Source: Accumulibacter sp. (GTDB taxonomy: Bacteria; Pseudomonadota; Gammaproteobacteria; Burkholderiales; Rhodocyclaceae). Taken from it: a stretch of 36,339 bases of DNA. The stretch is from positions 1 to 36,339 of the forward strand of contig JAFLDO010000045.1 of assembly GCA_017302455.1 (NCBI GenBank). Direction: 5' to 3'. Numbering within the stretch: the first letter of the stretch is position 1; every line of letters starts with the position of its first letter. Shown piece after piece: positions 15,595-25,104 of this stretch. The notes beneath the pieces were generated by a model. That model saw nothing but the letters and a program-made list of their open reading frames with translations, did not search any database and was not told the DNA's origin. Position numbers and translations under genes: made by a program.

Positions 15595-16278
15595 ATGTCG
15601 CTCACCAATCCGATTGCTGCCTTGTTCGGCAAATCGCCGTTCAAGCCCCTGCAACAGCACATGCGCATCGTCATGGAATGCGTCGGCGAAGTGCCTGCTT
15701 TGTTCCAGGCCCTGATTGACGACGATCAGGAACAGCTTGGCGAGTTGAAAAACCGGATTTTCATCAAGGAGGGGGAGGCTGACGCTGTCCGCGCGGATAT
15801 GTGCGATCACCTGCCGCGCAGTCTGCTCCTGGCGGTGGACCGGCAGGACCTGCTCGAGCTGTTGGCGATGCAGGATGCCATCGCCGACACCGCGCAGGAT
15901 ATCGCCGGTCTGCTGGTCGAGCGCAGGATGGAAGTCCCGGCAGGCATGGCCGAGCCGCTGATGCGACTGGTGGCCCGTTGCGTCGACACCTGTGCACTGG
16001 CGCACAGTATCGTCGAGGAGCTTGATCAGTTGCTGGAGACGGGCTTCCGGGGTCGTGAGGCCGAGCGCGTGCAGGCGATGGTCGTCGAACTCGGGCACAT
16101 GGAGAGCGACACGGACGTGATGGGAATGGACCTCGCGCGCGCCCTTTTCGCCGAGGAAGACAACCACAAACCGGTCTCCGTCATGTTCTGGTATCAGTTG
16201 ATCCAGTGGGTCGGAACGCTGGCCGACTACGCCGAAAGAGTAGGCGAAACGCTGCGCCTGCTGATTGCCCGCCGATGA
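15595..16278 (+). CDS. TIGR00153/DUF47-family PhoU-like protein (third copy)
   Basis: The 227-residue helical protein begins MSLTNPIAALFGKSPFKPLQ, the hallmark of the TIGR00153 branch of DUF47/PhoU-like proteins, distinct from the two DUF47 proteins upstream. Members of this branch are usually encoded beside a long-form Pit carrier, as here (113 bases upstream of the carrier at 16392). Acidic helices such as IKEGEADAVRADM are typical of the metal-binding PhoU fold. GGAG eight bases before ATG 15595 decides the start; the frame is open further upstream but without a ribosome site. It is probably a modulator of the second carrier. Confidence 0.9.
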   Translation: MSLTNPIAALFGKSPFKPLQQHMRIVMECVGEVPALFQALIDDDQEQLGELKNRIFIKEGEADAVRADMCDHLPRSLLLAVDRQDLLELLAMQDAIADTAQDIAGLLVERRMEVPAGMAEPLMRLVARCVDTCALAHSIVEELDQLLETGFRGREAERVQAMVVELGHMESDTDVMGMDLARALFAEEDNHKPVSVMFWYQLIQWVGTLADYAERVGETLRLLIARR

Positions 16279-16391
16279 GCAGGGAGTCGGCAGCGTGACC
16301 AAGGCGGCCTGCCGGCGAGATTCGTCGGCGTCCGAGTCCGGATGCCGCACCTTCCCGTTCCGCCCTTGGACCTGCCGGTGAGGCGTTGAGC

Positions 16392-17654
16392 ATGGAAATC
16401 ATCGCTCAGCATCAAACCCTCTTCCTGGCGCTGGCTCTCGCCTGCGGCCTTTACATGACGTGGGGGATCGGCGCCAACGATGTCGCCAACGCCATGGGCA
16501 CCACGGTCGGCTCCGGGGCTATCACGGTCAGGCAGGCTGTCGTTCTGGCTGCGACGATGGAGTTCCTCGGCGCCTATCTGGCGGGCGGCGCCGTGGCCGA
16601 CACCATCGCCAAGGGCATCATCGATGGCGAGCTTTTCCGACCGGTGCCGCATTTGCTGATGTTCGGCATGATCGCCGCACTGCTCGCCACCGGCATCTGG
16701 CTGATGGTCGCCACGCTGCGTGGCTGGCCGGTGTCCTCGACCCATACGATCGTCGGCGCCGTGTGCGGCGTCGGCGTTGCTGCGCTGGGTGTGGACGCGG
16801 TGCAATGGGAAATGATGGCTGAGATTGTCGCCAGCTGGTTGATTTCGCCGGTGCTTGGTGGCCTCGTGTCGCTGTTGTTGACGCTGAGCATTCGCCGATT
16901 CATTTTCAATACCCGCGATCCGGTCGGCGAGGCGCGCAAGTGGGCGCCAGTGTATGCCTTTCTGGTCGGCTGGATCGTTTCGCTGATCGTCGTCGTCAAG
17001 GGGCTCAAGCACGTCGACATCACACTCGGCAACCTCGAAGGGCAGGTGCTCGCCGTGGCGATCGGTGTCGTCGTCGCCATCGCCGCCAGGTTGATCATGA
17101 ACGGTGTGCAACTCGATGCGCGCGCCGACCGAGCCTTCCAGTACGCCAGCGTCGAGAGGCTGTTCATCCCGCAGATGGTATTCACCGGCGCGGCGATGGC
17201 CTTCGCGCACGGCTCCAACGACGTGGCCAATGGCATCGGCCCAATGGCGGCGGCGATTCAGATCATCGAAACGCAGGCGGTGTCGGCCACCTCACCGGTG
17301 ACGCCGTTGATGTTGTTCATCGGCGGCCTGGGCATCGTCGCCGGTCTGGCGACCTATGGTTACAAGGTGATGGCCACCCTCGGTCACAAGATCACCGAGC
17401 TGACGCCAACCCGCGCCTACTGTGCCACCATTGCCGCCGCCTTTGTTACCGTGGCGGCTTCCGGCTTGGGTCTGCCGGTGTCGACTACGCATATCGCCGT
17501 CGGCGCCGTGATGGGCGTCGGCATTGCCCGCGGCATCGGCGCCCTGGATCTTCGTGTCGTCAGCGGCATTGTCGTTTCCTGGCTCGTCACCGTTCCGGTT
17601 GGCGCTATCCTGGCGGCGATCACCTTCCACATCCTGCGCGCGTCGTTTTCCTAG
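16392..17654 (+). CDS. PiT-family inorganic phosphate transporter (second, long form)
   Basis: The 420-residue carrier has PiT signatures GIGANDVANAMGTTVGSGAI in the first half and FAHGSNDVANGIGP in the second. The paired GWPVSSTHTIVGA and GLPVSTTHIAVGA segments mark the inverted repeat, and about eleven to twelve membrane helices are evident. It matches the longer PHO4/PitA-like branch rather than the 332-residue type at 13584, so the cell has two different low-affinity phosphate carriers here, plausibly with different affinity or direction. ATG 16392 follows a GAGG element; a TTG two codons upstream is less likely. The next gene starts two bases after the stop, so the P-loop/phosphatase pair is probably co-transcribed. 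Confidence 0.93.
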   Translation: MEIIAQHQTLFLALALACGLYMTWGIGANDVANAMGTTVGSGAITVRQAVVLAATMEFLGAYLAGGAVADTIAKGIIDGELFRPVPHLLMFGMIAALLATGIWLMVATLRGWPVSSTHTIVGAVCGVGVAALGVDAVQWEMMAEIVASWLISPVLGGLVSLLLTLSIRRFIFNTRDPVGEARKWAPVYAFLVGWIVSLIVVVKGLKHVDITLGNLEGQVLAVAIGVVVAIAARLIMNGVQLDARADRAFQYASVERLFIPQMVFTGAAMAFAHGSNDVANGIGPMAAAIQIIETQAVSATSPVTPLMLFIGGLGIVAGLATYGYKVMATLGHKITELTPTRAYCATIAAAFVTVAASGLGLPVSTTHIAVGAVMGVGIARGIGALDLRVVSGIVVSWLVTVPVGAILAAITFHILRASFS

Positions 17655-17655
17655 A

Positions 17656-18345
17656 ATGGCGGCGACCCATCCAGCCGCCGGCGCGGCGTCAGGCGGTGCA
17701 GATCACCCCGGGGCGAGCGAAACCGGCGCCATTCCGGATCTGTCTACCCGACCTGTCGAGTCGCTGCAGAACTACAAGGGAATCGACTTCCCCGGTGACA
17801 TCCGCTATCGCCAGATTCTGGTGACCGGTCCGCCTGGTGCCGGCAAGAGCACCTTGATCGTGCATCTTGGCGGCTGGTCGGAGGAAGGTTACCTCGACCT
17901 CGGCAAGAAGCATTGGTGGCGATCCGAGATTCTCTCGGTGCGGCCGCGGGAGATCCATCTGGGCATGCCTTTCGTGGGTCTCGACAACGCTGTATCGGTT
18001 TTTGATGCCGAGTTCCTCGATCGTGACCCGCTGCCGCCGGTGGATTTCGCTCGCCTGGTGTTGCCACCTCGCAAGCGCTTCTTCTTTTCCGTCGACTGGT
18101 ATCGCCGTTACGTCTTCGAGTTCCTGCTCCCACCCGCGGATCTGGTCTTCGAGCGACGTCGCGAGCGGGCGCGGCATTGTACGCATCCGGTTGACGCGCA
18201 ACTCAGCCTGGAGATCTGCGCCGCCCAACTCGAGGTGTTTCGCCAGGTCGCCTCGTTCCTGCATCGGCAGGGCTTCTACGTCTATGTCCGTGAAGGGACG
18301 GACAGCATCCCAAGGCGCTTTCTCGACGCACCGTTGCAGCCGTGA
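17656..18345 (+). CDS. P-loop NTPase/kinase-like protein of unknown function
   Basis: The 229-residue soluble protein has Walker A GPPGAGKST (residues 58-66) after a strand RQILVT, in the style of small-molecule or polynucleotide kinases. A basic segment (FERRRERARHCTH, 165-177) could form a lid. The first 35 residues are Ala/Gly-rich and probably disordered. I do not recognise a named family. ATG 17656 lies two bases after the carrier's stop, and its own stop overlaps the GTG start of the phosphatase gene by four bases. The three genes therefore look like one operon. A protein or small-molecule kinase opposing the phosphatase is attractive but not shown; an AAA-like regulator of the phosphatase is an alternative. 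Confidence 0.75.
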   Translation: MAATHPAAGAASGGADHPGASETGAIPDLSTRPVESLQNYKGIDFPGDIRYRQILVTGPPGAGKSTLIVHLGGWSEEGYLDLGKKHWWRSEILSVRPREIHLGMPFVGLDNAVSVFDAEFLDRDPLPPVDFARLVLPPRKRFFFSVDWYRRYVFEFLLPPADLVFERRRERARHCTHPVDAQLSLEICAAQLEVFRQVASFLHRQGFYVYVREGTDSIPRRFLDAPLQP

Positions 18346-19802
18346 AGAGGCGCGCCGCCCGACGCCCGTTCAGAATTGCGAGCCTCTTCGCCTGGCTGAA
18401 GGCGTTGTCCGCGCGTTTGGGCTTCGGATGGGGCCATAACCTCAAACTCGGCGATGGCTATCGGCTCGGCAGCACCAAGGTGCGTATCCCTCTCGACGGC
18501 ATTCCGATCGAGATCACCCTCGGTCTCAACGACAGGCGTCTGCATCTCTACCCCGAAACCCGCCTCAACCCGCGTGGCGAGACGGCTCGGCTCGGCAGCT
18601 TCATAATTTTCGATCCGCGTACCCACCTTCGCCGGATCGGCGGCTTTCTGCGCCTGAGCCCGAAAAACTGGCTGGCCCTCGGCTCGGGAGACGAGGTTCA
18701 GCAGGCGATTTTCGACTACCCACCGGCGGTGGACGAGCAACACCTCGTGGTGATCTATGGCCGCGACGCGCTGGTGTTTCGCAATCTGAGCGATGCCGGC
18801 ACCGCTATCGCACCCATGCTCGATGAAGTCACATCGCTGCGGATGAGCAAGCTGCGGCGGCTGCGCGATATCTTCGGTGGTCCGCTTGAGCTATTGCCCC
18901 GCGATGAGGCCTTGCTGCTCATCGAAGCGGTCAATCTGCTCCTGCACGAGGAGATCTATCGCCCGCGGGACAGCCGGGGTCTGCCGGGCGGCTTGCTGGA
19001 ATTGCCGCATACCGTGACCCCGATTCTGGTTGCCGACCTGCATGCCCAGGTCGACAACCTGCTGACGGTACTGAGCCAGAATGCCTTTCTCGAGGCGATC
19101 GAGGAAGGCAGTGCGGTCCTCGTCATCCTTGGTGATGCGGTGCATAGCGAGGTCGATGGGCAACTCAGAGAGATGGTTGGGTCGATGCTGCTGATGGATC
19201 TGATCTTCCGGCTCAAGCTGCATTTTCCCAAGCAGGTGTTCTATGTTCGCGGCAACCACGATTCGTTCTCCGAGGACATCGCCAAGGACGGCATCCCGCA
19301 AGGCCTGCTGTGGGCCAAGGAACTCAGTGAGCGCCGTGGCACGGCATATCTGAAGGCGATGGGCGAGTTCTACCGGCTGTTGTCCTACGTCGTCGTTTCC
19401 GAGGACTTCATCGCCTGCCATGCGGCGGCGCCGAAGACCAAGGTCAGTCGGGAAATGCTGGTGCAGATTCACGACCACCCGGGGCTGATTCTTGAACTGA
19501 TCAACAACCGCCTGTACCGGGCGAATCGTCCGCAGGGCTACAACCGACGTGATGTGAAACGCTTCCGCCGCGCCCTGCAGGTCGAGCCCGGCACGCCCTT
19601 CATCGTCGGCCACACGCCCATAGATCGGGAGCAGACCCTGTGGCTGAACGTCGATGCGATTCGCAACCACCATGTGCTGTTCAGCGCACATCCCGACTGG
19701 GTAGGCGTTTTCACGCGTGTCGACGACACCATGATTCCTCTTGTTTACCCGGTGGATTCCCTGACGCCGATCATCAACGCATTGGCCGCGGAGCCGGGCT
19801 GA
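18342..19802 (+). CDS. FHA-like domain plus PPP-type metallophosphatase
   Basis: The 486-residue protein has an N-terminal part with a divergent FHA-like stretch (about 100-155: a GG-x-L-x-LSPKNW strand, DEQH in the place of SRxH, then RNLSDAGTAI like the DL-S-NGT end). The C-terminal phosphoesterase of the PPP type has all metal ligands: DLH (Asp232, His234), GDAVHSE (Asp265), GNHD (Asn305-His306-Asp307), CH (His360) and GHTP (His424). The usual GDxHG and GDxVDRG motifs are degenerate, so substrate choice may differ from classical Ser/Thr phosphatases. It starts with GTG 18342 inside the stop of the P-loop gene. FHA domains bind phosphothreonine. The phosphatase call is secure; the FHA call is tentative. 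Confidence 0.78.
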   Translation: MKRRAARRPFRIASLFAWLKALSARLGFGWGHNLKLGDGYRLGSTKVRIPLDGIPIEITLGLNDRRLHLYPETRLNPRGETARLGSFIIFDPRTHLRRIGGFLRLSPKNWLALGSGDEVQQAIFDYPPAVDEQHLVVIYGRDALVFRNLSDAGTAIAPMLDEVTSLRMSKLRRLRDIFGGPLELLPRDEALLLIEAVNLLLHEEIYRPRDSRGLPGGLLELPHTVTPILVADLHAQVDNLLTVLSQNAFLEAIEEGSAVLVILGDAVHSEVDGQLREMVGSMLLMDLIFRLKLHFPKQVFYVRGNHDSFSEDIAKDGIPQGLLWAKELSERRGTAYLKAMGEFYRLLSYVVVSEDFIACHAAAPKTKVSREMLVQIHDHPGLILELINNRLYRANRPQGYNRRDVKRFRRALQVEPGTPFIVGHTPIDREQTLWLNVDAIRNHHVLFSAHPDWVGVFTRVDDTMIPLVYPVDSLTPIINALAAEPG

Positions 19803-19882
19803 GTGCCGGGTCCGCTGTTCCGGTTGGCGCTGTCGACGCCCCGTCGTGCAGGCTCTCCTTGTGGTTTTGGGGCAACAGCCGA

Positions 19883-19912
19883 TTGACCGCAGCCGCTGAC
19901 ACTGGCTATACT
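19883..19912 (+). promoter_or_regulatory. Candidate sigma-70 promoter for secG-tRNA-Leu-nuo
   Basis: TTGACC and TATACT are 18 bases apart, 65 bases upstream of secG, in the 174-base gap after the phosphatase gene. This is the best promoter-like sequence before the nuo cluster. Confidence 0.6.
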
Positions 19913-19976
19913 CCAAAAGTTTTTCTGGAATGCCGCCCGTCGCCACGGGGGGTGGCGAAAACGACCAAGAGGCCAT

Positions 19977-20348
19977 ATGGATTATCTTTTTTCAGCGGTG
20001 CTGGTAGTGCACATCCTGGCGGCGATGGGTGTGATAGGGCTCGTCCTGGTTCAGCACGGTAAGGGCGCCGACATGGGCGCGGCCTTTGGCAGCGGTGCCT
20101 CAGGGAGCTTGTTCGGGGCGACCGGGTCGGCAAATTTCCTTAGTCGCGCCACCGCCGTGCTTGCCACGGTGTTCTTCGTGACCAGCCTGTCACTGGCCTA
20201 TATTGCTTCCAGCAAGCCAAAAACGACTGGCAGTGTGATGCAGGATGCGGTAAACTCGACGCCTGTTCCAGTACCGCCGGCGGGCAGCGTTGACAAGCCT
20301 GCGAGCCCCGCGGATCCTGATTCGAAAGCGAAAGATATTCCAAAGTAA
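19977..20348 (+). CDS. secG: SecG, Sec translocon subunit
   Basis: SecG is the small, non-essential subunit of the SecYEG channel that aids SecA-driven export. The 123-residue protein has two membrane helices (about 3-22 and 55-75) around the conserved [22 protein letters not shown] loop region and a Pro/Lys/Asp-rich C-terminal tail typical of betaproteobacteria. ATG 19977 follows an AGAGG element. In many relatives tpiA lies just upstream; here the phosphatase gene takes that place. The tRNA-Leu and nuoA follow, the usual proteobacterial order. Confidence 0.93.
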   Translation: MDYLFSAVLVVHILAAMGVIGLVLVQHGKGADMGAAFGSGASGSLFGATGSANFLSRATAVLATVFFVTSLSLAYIASSKPKTTGSVMQDAVNSTPVPVPPAGSVDKPASPADPDSKAKDIPK

Positions 20349-20415
20349 TTGGCTTTGACGGCCGCGGCGGGGAGTGCACTTTCCCTCGGTTGACTCGTCC
20401 GCTGGCTGTGGTAGT

Positions 20416-20500
20416 GCCGACGTGGTGAAATTGGTATACACGCTATCTTGAGGGGGTAGTGACTTCGGTCGTATGAGTTCGAGTCTCATCGTCGGCACCA
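20416..20500 (+). tRNA. tRNA-Leu (anticodon GAG)
   Basis: The 85-base gene has a seven-base-pair acceptor stem (GCCGACG with CGTCGGC), discriminator A and an encoded CCA. The anticodon stem CTATC/GGTAG carries loop TTGAGGG with GAG at 20450-20452. A variable arm follows as in class II tRNAs, and the T-arm contains GTTCGAGTC. It decodes CTC/CTT leucine codons. It lies between secG and nuoA and is probably released from their shared transcript. Confidence 0.96.
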
Positions 20501-20505
20501 TGAGG

Positions 20506-20526
20506 AGCCAGCCGCAGCGGCTGGCT
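20506..20526 (+). other. GC-rich hairpin just after tRNA-Leu
   Basis: AGCCAGCC pairs with GGCTGGCT around a five-base loop, starting six bases after the tRNA CCA. There is no T-run, so transcription can continue into nuoA. It may guide tRNA 3' processing or stabilise the 5' end of the nuo mRNA after tRNA removal. Confidence 0.55.
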
Positions 20527-20559
20527 GCAGTCTGAAATGAAGTGCTTGTGGGGCGGATC

Positions 20560-20934
20560 ATGCTGGAAAGCTATTTCCCGGTATTTGTCTTCATCCTGGT
20601 AGGCGTTGCGTTTGGTTTTGCGCCCGTTCTGACGGGTCTGATCGTGGCACCGCACCGGCCCGACAGCGAAAAGCTCTCTCCCTACGAGTGCGGTTTCGAA
20701 GCCTTCGAAGACGCGCGCATGAAGTTTGATGTGCGCTACTACCTGATCGCGATCATCTTCATCCTGTTCGATCTCGAAGTGGCCTTTCTCCTGCCCTGGG
20801 CGACGATCTTCAAGGAGATCGTGCACACCGATTCGGTCCGCTGGTTCGGTTTCATCGAGATGCTGGTTTTTATCGCCATTCTGGTCGTCGGCTACGTGTA
20901 TGCCTGGGCCAAGGGCGCTCTGGATTGGGAGTGA
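20560..20934 (+). CDS. nuoA: NADH-quinone oxidoreductase subunit A
   Basis: NuoA is a small membrane subunit of complex I at the junction between the peripheral arm and the quinone site. The 124-residue protein has three helices, the conserved [14 protein letters not shown] loop with the quinone-side Cys, and [12 protein letters not shown] in the second helix. ATG 20560 follows GGGGCGG at good spacing; an upstream in-frame start at 20542 lacks this. It opens the fourteen-gene nuo operon. Confidence 0.96.
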   Translation: MLESYFPVFVFILVGVAFGFAPVLTGLIVAPHRPDSEKLSPYECGFEAFEDARMKFDVRYYLIAIIFILFDLEVAFLLPWATIFKEIVHTDSVRWFGFIEMLVFIAILVVGYVYAWAKGALDWE

Positions 20935-20937
20935 GTA

Positions 20938-21414
20938 ATGGGCATTGAAGGCATTCTTCAAGAAGGCTTCGTTACCACTACAGCCGACAAGCTGATCAAC
21001 TACGTGCGTACCGGCTCCTTGTGGCCGATGAGTTTCGGACTGGCCTGCTGCGCAATCGAGATGATCCACGCCGGTTGCTCCCGCTACGACTTGGATCGCT
21101 TCGGCATCGTCTTCCGCCCAAGTCCGCGGCAGTCCGACGTGATGGTGGTTGCCGGAACCCTGACCAACAAGATGGCTCCCGCGATGCGCAAGGTCTACGA
21201 TCAGATGGCGGAGCCGCGCTGGGTGATCTCGATGGGTTCCTGCGCCAACGGCGGTGGCTACTACCACTATTCCTACTCGGTCGTGCGTGGCTGTGACCGC
21301 ATCGTCCCGGTCGACATCTACGTGCCGGGCTGTCCGCCGACCGCCGAGGCGCTGATCTATGGACTGATTCAGTTGCAGAACAAGATCCGTCGCACCAATA
21401 CCATCGCCCGCTGA
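20938..21414 (+). CDS. nuoB: NADH-quinone oxidoreductase subunit B
   Basis: NuoB holds the terminal [4Fe-4S] cluster N2, which reduces quinone. The four ligands are visible: adjacent Cys37-Cys38 in GLACCAIEM, Cys102 in [15 protein letters not shown] and Cys132 in VPGCPP. The length of 158 residues is normal. It starts three bases after the nuoA stop. Confidence 0.97.
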   Translation: MGIEGILQEGFVTTTADKLINYVRTGSLWPMSFGLACCAIEMIHAGCSRYDLDRFGIVFRPSPRQSDVMVVAGTLTNKMAPAMRKVYDQMAEPRWVISMGSCANGGGYYHYSYSVVRGCDRIVPVDIYVPGCPPTAEALIYGLIQLQNKIRRTNTIAR

Positions 21415-21437
21415 ACCCAACCGACCGAGAGTGAGCC

Positions 21438-22046
21438 ATGTCGTCCGCCACGCTGGAAGCGCTTAGCCATACCCTGCAAGAGCATCTCGGTGATCGCGTA
21501 AAGTCCCTCAAGGTAGCCCTCGGCGAAGTGACCGTCGAGGTGGATGCCGCCGACTACCTCGCCGTGATGCAAACGCTTCGCGACGAACCGGCATTGTCGT
21601 TCGAAGAGTTGATCGACCTTTGCGGTGTCGATTATTCGACCTACGCCAATGCGCCGCGCGCAGGCAGGCGATTTGCCGCGGTCAGTCACCTGATCTCCAT
21701 CACCAGGAACTGGCGCCTGCGCGTTCGCTGCTTCGCGCCCGACGACGACTTCCCGTCGGTGCCGTCGGTGACCGGTGTCTGGAACGTTGCCGACTGGTTC
21801 GAGCGCGAAGCTTTCGACCTGTTCGGTATTGTCTTCCCGGGGCATCTCGACCTGCGTCGAATTCTCACCGACTACGGCTTCATCGGCCATCCTTTCCGTA
21901 AGGACTTCCCGATTTCGGGGTACGTCGAGATGCGCTATGACCCGGACCAACAACGGGTGATCTATCAACCGGTGACCATAGAGCCGCGCGAGGTAACGCC
22001 GCGGATCGTTCGCGAAGCGACCTACGGGAACGTCGAAAATGCCTGA
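21438..22046 (+). CDS. nuoC: NADH-quinone oxidoreductase subunit C
   Basis: This is the 30-kDa subunit of the complex I connecting arm. The 202-residue protein carries the family signature from about residue 122 ([20 protein letters not shown]) to [12 protein letters not shown]. It is separate from nuoD, unlike the fused nuoCD of enteric bacteria. It overlaps nuoD by eight bases. Confidence 0.97.
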   Translation: MSSATLEALSHTLQEHLGDRVKSLKVALGEVTVEVDAADYLAVMQTLRDEPALSFEELIDLCGVDYSTYANAPRAGRRFAAVSHLISITRNWRLRVRCFAPDDDFPSVPSVTGVWNVADWFEREAFDLFGIVFPGHLDLRRILTDYGFIGHPFRKDFPISGYVEMRYDPDQQRVIYQPVTIEPREVTPRIVREATYGNVENA

Positions 22047-23292
22047 GCTGCGTAACTTCACCCTGAATTTCGGGCCGCAACACCCGGCCGCGCACGGCGT
22101 CCTGCGGATGGTGCTCGAACTCGACGGCGAAGTGGTGATGCGTGCCGACCCGCACATTGGTCTGTTGCATCGGGCGACCGAGAAGCTCGCCGAAACCAAG
22201 ACCTGGATTCAGTCGGTGCCTTACATGGACCGCCTCGACTACATGTCGATGATGTGCAACGAGCACGCCTATTGCATGGCGATCGAACGACTGTTGCAGA
22301 TCGAGGTGCCGATCCGCGCTCAGTACATTCGGGTCATGTTCGACGAGATCACGCGCATTCTGAACCACCTCCTGTGGGTCGGCTGTCACGGCCTCGACGT
22401 CGGCGCGATGACCATGGTGCTGTACGCCTTTCGCGAGCGCGAGGATCTCGTCGATGCCTATGAGGCGGTTTCCGGTGCCAGGATGCACGCCGCCTATTAC
22501 CGGCCGGGCGGTGTTTATCGCGATCTGCCCGATCGCATGGCGCAGTACAAGGAATCGAAGTGGAAGAGTGCGGCCCAGATCAAGCCTTTCAACGAGGCGC
22601 GCGGCGGTTCCCTGCTGGACTTCCTCGATGATTTCTCGAGCCGCTTTCCGAAGTTGCTCGACGAGTACGAAACGCTGCTGACCGACAACCGGATCTGGAA
22701 GCAGCGCCTGGTCGACGTCGGCATCGTCACGCCGGAGCGCGCACTGCAGCGCGGCTTTACGGGGCCGATGCTGCGCGGTTCGGGAATTGCCTGGGATCTG
22801 CGCAAGAAGCAGCCCTACGAAGTCTATGACCGCGTCGACTTCGACATACCGGTTGGCAAAACCGGCGACTCGTACGACCGCTACCTGGTCCGCATGGAGG
22901 AGATGCGTCAGTCGAATCGCATTCTCAAGCAATGCATCGACTGGTTGCGGCAAAACCCGGGTCCGGTGATGTCCGACAACCACAAGGTTGCGGCGCCGAG
23001 CCGCGAGGCCATGAAGTCGAACATGGAGGAACTGATCCACCACTTCAAGCTGTGTACCGAGGGCATGCATGTTCCGGAAGGGGAGGTCTATTCGGCGGTT
23101 GAGCACCCCAAGGGAGAGTTCGGCATCTACGTCATCTCCGACGGCGCGAACAAGCCGTACCGCTTGAAGATCCGCCCTCCGGGTTACGTGCACCTGTCGG
23201 CGATGAATGAGATGGTCTGTGGGCACATGCTGGCCGACGTGGTGACCATCATTGGTTCGCAGGACGTAGTTTTTGGCGAGATTGACCGCTGA
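22039..23292 (+). CDS. nuoD: NADH-quinone oxidoreductase subunit D
   Basis: This is the 49-kDa subunit that, with NuoB, forms the quinone pocket; it is related to the large subunit of NiFe hydrogenases but lacks the metal-site cysteines. The 417 residues begin with [19 protein letters not shown], whose His residues line the quinone site, and include HRATEKLAE and the conserved C-terminal arginine. The start overlaps nuoC by eight bases and the stop overlaps nuoE by one. Confidence 0.97.
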   Translation: MPELRNFTLNFGPQHPAAHGVLRMVLELDGEVVMRADPHIGLLHRATEKLAETKTWIQSVPYMDRLDYMSMMCNEHAYCMAIERLLQIEVPIRAQYIRVMFDEITRILNHLLWVGCHGLDVGAMTMVLYAFREREDLVDAYEAVSGARMHAAYYRPGGVYRDLPDRMAQYKESKWKSAAQIKPFNEARGGSLLDFLDDFSSRFPKLLDEYETLLTDNRIWKQRLVDVGIVTPERALQRGFTGPMLRGSGIAWDLRKKQPYEVYDRVDFDIPVGKTGDSYDRYLVRMEEMRQSNRILKQCIDWLRQNPGPVMSDNHKVAAPSREAMKSNMEELIHHFKLCTEGMHVPEGEVYSAVEHPKGEFGIYVISDGANKPYRLKIRPPGYVHLSAMNEMVCGHMLADVVTIIGSQDVVFGEIDR

Positions 23293-23765
23293 TGCTGACT
23301 TCAGAATCCCTCAAGAGAATTGACCGCGAGATTGCCAAGTACCCGGCTGACCAGAAACAGTCAGCGGTAATGGCGTCTCTCGCCATTGCCCAGGAAGAGC
23401 AGGGTTGGCTTTCCAGTGAAGCCATCGAGTTTGTTGCCGGGTATCTCGGCATGGCGCCGATCGCTGCCTACGAAGTGGCGAGCTTCTACAACATGTACGA
23501 TCTAAAACCTGTTGGCAAGTACAAGGTATCGGTGTGCACCAACCTGCCGTGCATGCTTACCGGTGGCGTCGACGCCGGCGAGTACCTCAAGCAGAAGCTC
23601 GGAATCGATTACAACGAGACCACCCCGGACGGCCTGATCACCCTGAAAGAAGGCGAATGCATGGGGGCCTGCGGCGACGCGCCGGTGATGATCGTCAATA
23701 ACCGTCGCATGTGTAGCTGGATGAATCCCGAGCAAATCGACAAACTGCTGGCGGAGCTCAAGTAA
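23292..23765 (+). CDS. nuoE: NADH-quinone oxidoreductase subunit E
   Basis: This is the 24-kDa thioredoxin-like subunit with [2Fe-2S] cluster N1a. Its four ligands are Cys82 and Cys87 (VCTNLPCML) and Cys123 and Cys127 (GECMGACGD). The length of 157 residues is normal. Its start shares a base with the nuoD stop (TGATG) and its stop shares a base with nuoF (TAATG). Confidence 0.97.
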   Translation: MLTSESLKRIDREIAKYPADQKQSAVMASLAIAQEEQGWLSSEAIEFVAGYLGMAPIAAYEVASFYNMYDLKPVGKYKVSVCTNLPCMLTGGVDAGEYLKQKLGIDYNETTPDGLITLKEGECMGACGDAPVMIVNNRRMCSWMNPEQIDKLLAELK

Positions 23766-25093
23766 TGGCGATCCTCGGTGCGATCAACCCGATGCTCAGC
23801 GTCGGTCTCGATGGTGACAATGCCTGGCGTCTGGCCGATTACGTCAAGCGCGGCGGCTACACCGCCCTGCGGCGCATTCTCGAAGAGAAACTGCCGCAGG
23901 AGTACGTCATCAACGAGGTCAAGAAATCCGTTCTGCGCGGTCGCGGTGGGGCGGGTTTCCCGACCGGCCTCAAGTGGAGTTTCATGCCGCGCTCGTTTCC
24001 CGGTGACAAGTACGTCGTGTGCAATTCGGATGAAGGCGAGCCTGGCACTTTCAAGGATCGCGACATCCTGCGCTACGACCCGCATTCGGTGATCGAGGGG
24101 ATGGCCATCGCGGGTTTTGCGATGGGGGCAGGGCGCGGCTACAACTATATCCATGGCGAAGTGTGGGAGATCTACGAGCGCTTCGAAGAGGCGCTCGACG
24201 AAGCACGCGCAGCGGGCCTGCTCGGCAAGGACATCCTCGGTTCGGGCTTCAACTTCGATCTCTTCGCACATCACGGCTACGGCGCCTATATCTGCGGTGA
24301 GGAAACGGCCCTGCTCGAGTCGATCGAAGGCAAGAAAGGTCAGCCGCGCTTCAAGCCGCCGTTCCCCGCCTCCTTCGGGCTTTACGGCAAGCCGACAACC
24401 ATCAACAACACCGAGACTTTTGCGTCGATCCCCTACATCATCAACCTGGGCGGCGAGCACTATCTGGAAGCCGGCAAGGCGAACAATGGTGGCACCAAGC
24501 TCTTCTCCGTGTCGGGTCACGTCAATCGGCCGGGAAACTACGAGATCCCGCTCGGCACGCCGTTCGCCACCCTGCTCGATATGGCGGGCGGCATGCGCGG
24601 CGGCCGGCAACTCAAGGGCTGCATTCCCGGTGGCTCGTCATCACCGGTGGTCCCGGCAGCGACGATGATGGACTGCACAATGGACTACGACTCGATCAGC
24701 AAGGCTGGTTCGATGTTGGGATCGGGTGCCGTCATCGTCATGGACGAGACGACCTGCATGGTGAAGGCGCTCGAGCGGCTTTCCTTCTTCTACTACGAAG
24801 AATCGTGCGGGCAATGCACGCCCTGTCGGGAAGGGACCAACTGGCTCTACAAGATCGTGCATCGTATCGAGCACGGCCAGGGGCGCGCCGACGACCTCGA
24901 CCTGTTGGCGAGCGTCACGACCAACATCATGGGCCGCACCATTTGCGCGCTTGGCGACGCGGCATCGATGCCCGTCCAAAGCTTCATCAAGCACTACCGC
25001 GATGAGTTCGCCTACCACATCGAACACAAGAAGTGCCTCGTGCCCGTTGATGTCCAGCGTGCCGGCAGTGGCTTCTTCACGGCAACGGTTTAG
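23765..25093 (+). CDS. nuoF: NADH-quinone oxidoreductase subunit F
   Basis: This subunit binds NADH and FMN and carries [4Fe-4S] cluster N3. The NADH/FMN loop [13 protein letters not shown] lies at residues 59-71, [12 protein letters not shown] at 88-99, and the N3 ligands are Cys348, Cys351, Cys354 ([12 protein letters not shown]) and Cys394. At 442 residues it is normal. It is the electron entry point of the complex. Confidence 0.97.
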   Translation: MAILGAINPMLSVGLDGDNAWRLADYVKRGGYTALRRILEEKLPQEYVINEVKKSVLRGRGGAGFPTGLKWSFMPRSFPGDKYVVCNSDEGEPGTFKDRDILRYDPHSVIEGMAIAGFAMGAGRGYNYIHGEVWEIYERFEEALDEARAAGLLGKDILGSGFNFDLFAHHGYGAYICGEETALLESIEGKKGQPRFKPPFPASFGLYGKPTTINNTETFASIPYIINLGGEHYLEAGKANNGGTKLFSVSGHVNRPGNYEIPLGTPFATLLDMAGGMRGGRQLKGCIPGGSSSPVVPAATMMDCTMDYDSISKAGSMLGSGAVIVMDETTCMVKALERLSFFYYEESCGQCTPCREGTNWLYKIVHRIEHGQGRADDLDLLASVTTNIMGRTICALGDAASMPVQSFIKHYRDEFAYHIEHKKCLVPVDVQRAGSGFFTATV

Positions 25094-25104
25094 GGTCCGA
25101 CACG

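Noticed and set aside
14692-16350. 552-codon minus-strand open frame opposite the PhoU-like genes
   Set aside because: Antisense to two genes with good starts and to the terminator between them; composition is that of a shadow frame.
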